DNA of 64,000 nucleotides from Hyalella azteca. Lineage: Eukaryota; Arthropoda; Malacostraca; Amphipoda; Hyalellidae. Within the stretch, counting starts at the first letter, position 1, and every line of letters begins with the position of its first letter. The notes beneath the pieces are model-generated. The model ran no database searches. It worked only from the letters and a program-made list of their open reading frames with translations, and was not told where the DNA came from. The position numbers were made by a program, and so were the translations under genes. Positions 44,601 through 53,600 of the stretch are shown here, one piece after another. The stretch lies in assembly GCF_000764305.2 (NCBI RefSeq), contig NW_025939468.1:2256-66255 (forward strand), written 5' to 3'.

Positions 44601-47600
44601 ATGAATAACTTATTTTTTCTTTGATTTACATTGGATATGTAGCCTCACTATTGAAAGGTCTAATTCGCCAGTATCAATCTCCAAGTTTTGTCCGCAAGAA
44701 AAATTACATAAATTATTTCAAAAACTGAATGCTTTTATACCAGTTAGCATGATTAAGCACGCGAACAAGTAGAGCTTGCAGCCCGAATAATCGTGACTGC
44801 TGGAGTATGCAGCCTATTGCGGGGAACATTAATTGCGTTGATAACAATGGTATATGAGTGATATCGATAAGACAATGCTGATGTTTTCTGGGTTGCTGTC
44901 GCGTGCTTTCGATTAATGATACAAACTGGAATGCACTCGCCAATTTTCCTTTGGTTACATAGTTTAACTACCGTATAGCAGACAATGCAATCCTTACCAA
45001 AAATTCTTGAAAAGTTTGTTAAAAAGTTGGTCATATAATGAAGGTCAACGACAGGAATCAGTAAATTGCATGCAATAAATTAACTACATGAATCCAAATA
45101 AGATTCATAATAGCCAATCGATTTGATAAGATTAATCTATATCATATCGATTGGTTATTTCTCATTAGAGAAAAAATAATAAATAAAATAAAAACCTTGT
45201 GGTGAAGCGATATATACAGGAATTCCAAAGGATGGACCTAATTTAATAAATTCGTATTCATCTAAGTATAAATTCAAAATGAGGAATTTGTACACCAGTG
45301 GGAAGAGAATGACTCAAAGAGTTTTAATACATATTTACAATTGTTCAATATGTCCCCCTAAATTGTGCCGCACGGCAAACATCTCAAGGGTAGCCAAACT
45401 CGTCCCACACACGAGAAAGCATATCTTCTGTTACTGAGTGCACCGTAGCAGTGATACGGTTCTTCAGATCAACCATTGTTGCTGGTACAGGCGAGACGTA
45501 AACAGAGTTGCTGGTAGAGGCGGGACGTAAACAGAGTTGCTGGTAGAGGCGGGACGTAAACAGAGTTGCTGGTAGAGGTGGGACGTAAACAGTCTCTTAT
45601 ACACATCTAGATGTGTATAAGAGACAGACCAGACACCGCAAGCCAGACACCGCAAGACCAGACACCGCAAGACCAGACACCGCAAGACCAGACACCGCAA
45701 GACCAGATTCAGATGCTATAAAGAGTTCGTTGCCAGAAACAGAGCAGTTGTGGCGTTGGGCATGGCGAGACCATCTGGAAATCGCTTTTCCTACCCTCTA
45801 TGATCGTGTTAGAAATTTAGAAATTTATAGCTGAAATTCACACATGGCCTTCTTTATACATGACTATTGTAGTGTCGTATAGGGATCAACTAATGCGAAA
45901 ACGTACAGCTAAATATAATTGAATTACACAATTTGAAGATGGCTTTTAAATTTAAATTTAGAATGGTTTGCAGGCTGTAGAGATCAAAGATACACATGAG
46001 CAGGTCGGAACATTGCAATAAAAAACGGTCATCCAGCACTGCGTCAGTGCATGCATATGCTAATTATAAGACGAATTTCACGGCAGGAAACAATATAGTT
46101 TAAGCGGTGATGTCAGGTTCACGACTAATATAAATTAAGCAGAAGTTATAACACAAAAGCTAAGGGGAAAATGTTTTCGACCATTTTACGTGTGAAAAGT
46201 TTAAAATTTTCACTATTCATGAAACCGCAGTATTAACTTTGTGATATACCTAGATTGCGTCAAAATAGAAGAGATTCAAGTTGTACTTGAAATAACCTTT
46301 TCTTCCTAATACAAGTGATGCGTCTTGGAAAGTTTCGTTATCATTTCATTAGGACTTTGCTCAAACGGTTATCATTTTAATGAGATAAATTTACCGGTTT
46401 GTTCCCTCATATATGAGGCAATGTTGCGAGGACTCAAGAAATCCCCTGTCATGGCTGACCAGCCCGGCTTGATCTTCCAATTCAGCGCGAAATGCAAATG
46501 TGAATCCAAATTTTGTCCCACGCCTGGGACATCAGCTACTACAGGAATCTGAAAGCATTGTTGGTTGGAAGCCAATTGCATGAATGTTTTTATGTTTATG
46601 TTTTTATGTTTGTTTGATCAGACTCATATTTGTTTTTAAAATAACTCGACGATATGTGCAAAAGAGACCGACAGGTCATTTTTAATCATACTTCATTCGT
46701 TATTTTGAAGAGTTATTCAAAGTAACACATTTTTCAACTTTTTGTAGATAGACTCACAAGGTCAGTGAGATCAATCACATATGTGATCTTCACATTCACA
46801 CAAAATTATTGAGCTGAACTTACGCCTAACTTTTTCAGTTGTTTTTTTGGTCCGATGCCGGATAGCATGAGAATCTTTGGTGTGAGAATGGCGCCAGCGC
46901 TTACAATCACCTCCTTTCGAGCTGTCACCCTGTGGGTCTGGTTTAAAAAAATTCCATTTGCAAAATTATACCGGAACAAGATTTCACAGGATCATACATA
47001 CATGAAATTAGGTTAGTACTTCTTATAAATATTAATTTCTGAAAAGCCAGCACTGTTTTAGTTTCACCATATTTGGAAGTTTGTATTGTGATCAAACATA
47101 CGAATCTTTCGCACAGCAATTGAAATACGTCAATTCAAATTGAATGTCTGGCAAAAGTATTTCAATGAATGTTCATTTCTGGCAAGGAACTATCGCTGAC
47201 ATTCAAAGACAGTTTTGAATGACCATCCACTTGAAGCATTTACCTTTCCCTTGAACGTGTATTCTACTCCCACCGCTCTCTTATCTTGGTTGAAGAGTAT
47301 CTGCCCAAAAATATATGAAGCCTTAAATTATATTCATATAAATGGATCAGCTTCTCAGGAATCCCAACAGCACGCAAAATTCATAACAACTTTAGATAGA
47401 AAATTATTAAAACAAATCAAGTAAATAATTCATACATTATCTTCCAATAGTGAAATAGGTGAACGGCCCTCAAAGTCATGTTGAACCATGTGCCACGATC
47501 ATCTCTTTGTAGATGAATAATAATAATCCTGACAAAACGAGCGATATCTCATCAAAACATGTGAGTTGATGGTATGATGAGCTGATCCTCACCATACCAA

Positions 47601-50600
47601 TTGATTATCATGATGAAGTAAGAGTAGGCAGATTTTAGTTCACTTACATCCATTACATCCATTTAGGTTTTAATATATGCGCCCTAATCTTTACTTCGGG
47701 AATGAGTTATCACAACTCTCACCGATAAGCTGGTGAAAAGGATGTTGCCCATGCAGGGCCTATACTTTCAAAAAAAATGTAAGAGATCGTAAGTTCATCA
47801 GCCAATCGTTGACGGCCTTTCAAGCAAAATTCACCAATAATAGACAAGAAAATAGAGCGTAAGTACTTACGTTCACTTAGCCAGTTTTGAAAGTATGTCC
47901 CCAGATACGTAAACGAGTAGAGCCTCCAGAATGATATCATTGCTATCAATATTAACATAAGTGGAAGGGTCCTTTAGTCGACAACTCAATCAAATGGAAT
48001 AGATTAACAAACCAGGATTAGCAAAATGTGTGTTTATTTGTTCAATATTTTTTTTTAATAGAGAAATAATTTTAAATAATATATTTAATCAATTTTTAGC
48101 TTACTTAAATGACCTAGTTGTATAATCTCACTCAAGCTAGCTTCCAATCTCTACGTAGCCGCTATTTCAGTATTTTTAGATTTGTACGTTTTGTGAAAAT
48201 TTTCAGACGCAAACTATTCTAGTCAGAGTAGGTCAGTCCGTCTATGCCCATAGCATTCTATATAGATCTCGTTGCTGATGCGATATTATCCGGAACACGT
48301 GTGTCCATTTCATTTAAATATTGTGCATCTTATTCATATTTTTTTAAATGTATTTTTTTCATTGCTTTCTAAAAACCGTATGCCATGGACCGCGGCATTA
48401 ATTCGCTTCATCCCGCTTACCATTTCTCCGTTCGACGAAATGTTTGACAGTCAAAATCTCGAGTAACGAATTAACGGAATTTCGCGACCGTTCATCTGTT
48501 ATAACATAGGACATATGTCATAAGCTTCAAATATTAAATTTCTGCTAACGAATTTACTTGATTATTCTGAGATTAGTTATATTCTGCCTGACGATTTTCA
48601 CGAAATAATTTTCAAGTGTAACCGTGAAATGAGACACTCTAAAAGTTCGGAATAGCTTCTGACCAATCTTCGCCTTTGCTTGTAACGCTTATGCGACTTA
48701 CTTGTACCAAAGCAACCTAGCTAGGAGATTGATGGAAAGATTTTTGCATACCAATTTATTTAATTCCTCCCAATTTTCTCTTTCATCTTACCTTGTCAAC
48801 CCTTGCTCCGGGTAGAATGCGCAGATTCGATCTCTCCTTGACCGGCCTTAGGAAAGCCTCAGGCGCAGAGACCCTGACTCCATTCTTTATGGTATTATGA
48901 ACCGGTGCGATTCCTGCATGAACGATTTTAGGAGTTAATGAATAACGCATAGAACCGGTGCGAATCCTGAACTCATTTAGGAGTTAATGAATAACGCATT
49001 ATAAATCCTCAGGATCCATACTTGCTACACATTAGAATCTATTAGCCCACCTCTGTTAAGGCAAATGTTGTATTTCAGCACACGTTTATGAGAGATTGAT
49101 ATAATGCATCTATACCGTATGGCATACTAGTATAGATGGCGATTTTGAAAACACAATTAGTTATTATTTACAAGGCACATCGATGTGACTTTGATAATGT
49201 GTCCGCTTCACCACCCATATAAACTATTGATGTATAGCAACTACTTGAATAAAACTATTCTGCAAGCAATAATTGGCAAGCGAAGCCAAGTTTCAACCTT
49301 TTTAGATAATTTTTATGCAGGGAGCAGCTGGCTAAAATTGGATCATGCACCTTGAAAATGTTCTATGATTGCTTTTTTTGGTCAAAAGTACGCCTACTTG
49401 CAAATCATTTGTTTGAGCGTATATATGTTCCTCTTGTGAGATGTATAGGCGTTTTAATCTCGAATTGGTGCACCTAAAAGGTGTTTTTTTGGTAGCATGA
49501 TAACTAGCAAAATTATTATACAAATATTATCTGATAGTTTTTGTTAAATTGATGTAAACAAACTTTTATGGTGTGTCTCATAAGGACGATCGGTATTGAC
49601 GTGACCATAGAAGAAATGTACAGATGCGTATCAACTTAATTTACAAGTTCCCACCCAAAATAATAAATTATCAAGAGAAACTAATCCCATTCAGTCAATA
49701 TCACATTTTTCAATAGCCTCTTGCTCGTTCATGTAAATGATCAAAAGATTCTGTCGCTTTTCCGAGCCATAACGCAATATTGCCCATTGTGACTTTAATA
49801 GCACAAACGTTCCCTGATATTTCCCGTTTGGTAAATTAATTAACATAAACGGTACATGATATCACTCATGGCCGTGACTTCACAAGTAAAAGTTCAGGTT
49901 GATGTTAACGGAGATGGATCAAGACAGCTGCCGTCTCTGCTGCCGTCTGTTTGTTTTGAATTAATTTCAAATTTGCACTATTAACGATATCACTGAAAAA
50001 TTTTCCTTATGGCGGTGTTACGTGAGGATTTTTATTAGCCGGATTAGAAAACAAATTTGTGTTATAAAATGTCGAACATTGTTCCATTCAGTTTTAATCA
50101 TTTTGTAGATGCAAATGCCGTTACAATTTGCAATTGAAATGGAAAATTCCTCTAAAATTTTATCAGAAAAGAATAATACTTAAATAACTGGGGTGATTTT
50201 GAATCTTCCCGGTGACGTATTTAATTACTATTGGTTGATCGCATAAAATTAATTTATGAAACTTTGAATGAGATTCGAGGCTTTATATTTTTTTGGTTTA
50301 TCATTAACTGTTATCTGGTTTATCATTAACTGTTATCGAGAAATGAATAATAGCATAGAAATTATACATTATTCTTTATCTGAAAAATTCGTTCCTTCTA
50401 TTCATAGTGTTTTTCCCATCGTATGTCGACAGGTGTGATCACTCCATACGAATACCACTTTTATAATCAATTAAGCTAACCATCAAAAATCGATGCATCA
50501 TCCTGAATTGATATTTTACAAAGACGCTCCGTCGTTAGTTGAGCAGCACACGTATGAGTATCATTTTGAAATGAGTAAATATTTGGCTGCTACACGACCA

Positions 50601-53600
50601 AAAGAATTTATCAACGACATGAAAATAGAAAAAATGTGTCACACATTCGATCAACGTCGTCAAATGCTATTTCTTGATTATAAGTAAAACTTTTAAAATG
50701 AGTGAAAGTATTATTTCAAAACAATAATTTTTACTCCACGGCATAGCGCTAATTTTAACTATTCTCACTCAAAATTCATGGCTATTAGACATTTTCCCAT
50801 CACATGTTTAGTTAACGGAACAGATGATAAGTGATTAACGTACTTCTTAACTGGAGTGTAGTAAAACAAAACAATTTAGCCCGTACTAGATAAACAATCT
50901 GTGTATCGAAGATAAACTTTGAATAACAATGCTTGTACGATAAAATATAATATTGTGTATACAGTGCCCTTACCAATGTTGTTTGGACCGTTAGGGTCTA
51001 TAATTTCGAGTCCCAATTCCTCAGCGACGGGACGAAGGAACTCTTCCATCTTTTTGACGTCTTCGGTGGAGATGACCGGTAGAGGTCCACCCTTGCCGTG
51101 GTATTCATCTTTGTAGAGTGAAAAGAACACGTGCATTAACTGACTGCGATTTGCCATACTGCTGTTATCCTTAAAAACATCCTAATATTCCCATCACCAA
51201 ACCCGGAAAGAAAATAGATCAGGACTCCATGTACCTCTTTATAACTCTTGTTAGCCAAGCGGCCAAAGTATGGATCTGTTTCTGTTGTCAGACCTCGTCG
51301 CCTACCTTGATTTTTCGAGGTCGCAAAATGGCTATAAACTCGACGGTAACCCCCGCTCGCGCCTCAAATCTCCACGGATTTTCAACTCACGACAACCTGT
51401 CTCCCACAGTGGGGCAATGTGCGGTCAGTCTTCCAACAGGGTTCAACTGCGCTTTTGTTTATGATATCGACGTTCTTCCTATCCATGATTTCGGCATCCT
51501 GCCTCCAAAACAAACTAGTGCGCTAGTTCTGCTTTCACTTAACAAGCAAGCTGTCATGCTGTGAAGTAAGAACTAAGAACCAGCTGTTGATCCCTTTCGG
51601 ATCAGTTCATACGGGTGTCCCCAAGTATCAGTCATGTCACCTGTGCTTCTCAGCTATTTCATCTCCAATTTCCAAGTACCAGTCTCCAACTTAGCCTCAT
51701 TCGCGCAGATGACCTCATTATCGACAGGGTTTTGAGTACTAGACGTTTCAGTCATCAATTTTATGTTCTGAGAGAACATTGCTCATCAATTATGTCCGTG
51801 CTGCAGCGCTAGAATAATCATTGTGTGATCGGGAGCCGTGACGTTGGGGTTACTTGTGTTACTTAAGTAAGATGTTGAAGTTTTCACCGTCATGTGAGCG
51901 TATGAATGTGAATCAATGTAATTATTATGTTGTTTTAACATGAGTTCGTCGTCTAAGCCGTACCATTAAGTGCATTTCAGATTATCTCTGGCAGTGCTTT
52001 GATATGTTTTGTTTTATCTACAGGAAAGTTCTGAGCTTAGATCTTGAGCTGGACACTTTGTGTCGAAACCGTGAAGTCTGACATTCTCGACTGAAAATAT
52101 AAACTACAGTTCACTTTGACTTCCCCACTGAGAACAAGAAAAAGAATGGGTATGAAGGATTTTGAAGGCCCGTTATACGGATTTGCTTTGGCCTAGATTG
52201 CCTTGGACGGGAGTCGTCAGAGCAATTTTCTTCTCTTATCCAAAGTAAGGCGTCGCGAAAATGGGCCTTTCAGAGCACCTCACAAGCGTCTCTAGTCTTT
52301 TTGCTGCCAAGAAGTTGACCGTTGCCCTGAGTAAATTCTCCGTCATGCTTTCACCTGCGACAACCATCAGTCACGCTCGCAACATTCCACAAAGAAAGTC
52401 AATTGCTTTTCGTTCGCAATTCAAATCGGATCTGATCATTTTTTTGTACAATATTTGATCAAGTTACCTCCGAGCTCTCGGAAGGGAAGGGATAATCAAG
52501 AACTTTTTAATTCCAATGTTTCATGGACGAAGACTACTGTAGAGAAGTTTGCAATAGGTGTAAAATATATTGTAAGATCTTAGTCAAATGTAATGAAATA
52601 GCGGTTTCAGCTTCGATAAGGCCGTTGTGTCTGTCTTCGATTTCTAACATCGCAGACACGGTTTACTGTGGTCTCGAACTCGCAACTTGCTGCTCCAATT
52701 CTGCTGTGTTTAACCGCTCGACTTCCTCGCCGATACTGACCAGAACTGGCGCACAGAGCTGGTATCGAACCCGCACCTCACTGCTCCAATCCTGATACTC
52801 TGAACTGAAACCACTGGACCACCTGCCAGTCAACTTCAGCATTCACCGCTAAATGGAAAGACCGTAGGGACTCACCGGAATGCTCTGTGACTGTCCCGAG
52901 GAAGTCCTCGGATTTTTTAAAATAAGGCAGAAGCGAGTCGTGGTCCCAGCCCGGGTTGCCGAGGGCGCTCCAGTTGTCGTAGTCGAGTTTGGCGCCGCGG
53001 ACGTAGAGCGCGAAGTTGACGCTCGTTCCTCCCCCCACTACGCGCGGGATGACCATCGGTTGTGTCTGCCCATTTAGAATTAGGTGAGATTATGGTCAAG
53101 GATTTAAGGGACAAAGGTGAGTAAACAAATGTTAGTTTCTCAACATAATTTATTAAATTTATCTAGAGAAGTGAACATTTTATCAACGTTAGTTGAGTGC
53201 ATTCAAACATTGATTGAAGAGACAATGGAATTTTATGCACAGACATGCGCCTCTTCAAACAGCTTATAATTAATTTTTATCTATTCCCCGTCTGATCTTC
53301 AAGTTGACTTTCATCAATATTTCTATTTAGTAATGATTTTCACTTCAGTAATACGACGTACTGTATGTTGATTTTACATCAGAACATTTTGCTACAACCT
53401 ATAATTTGCCGCTGAGATTGATTTGCATCTCTATACGTAATATTGATGATAAATTGACCTATCAACAATAATATCTCTATTCTTTCATGTTCTCTACTTC
53501 ATATGTCTCTGGTTGACAGCAAAATCACGCTGGTCAACAGTTGCTATTTTTTACGAGATTTGGCTGAAAGATTTTGTAGCAATTTGTAATTTTGATGACG

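Larger units (their letters stand above)
42447..45590. other. Displaced segment carrying GMC exons 2 and 3
   Basis: The segment is bounded by the N gap and by the adapter palindrome. It holds the only copies of the GMC FAD-binding exons, which must lie between exon 1 (55.6 kb) and exon 4 (53.0 kb). Its right end is a 29-bp minisatellite identical in unit to 54778-54845, inside that intron. Confidence 0.85.
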
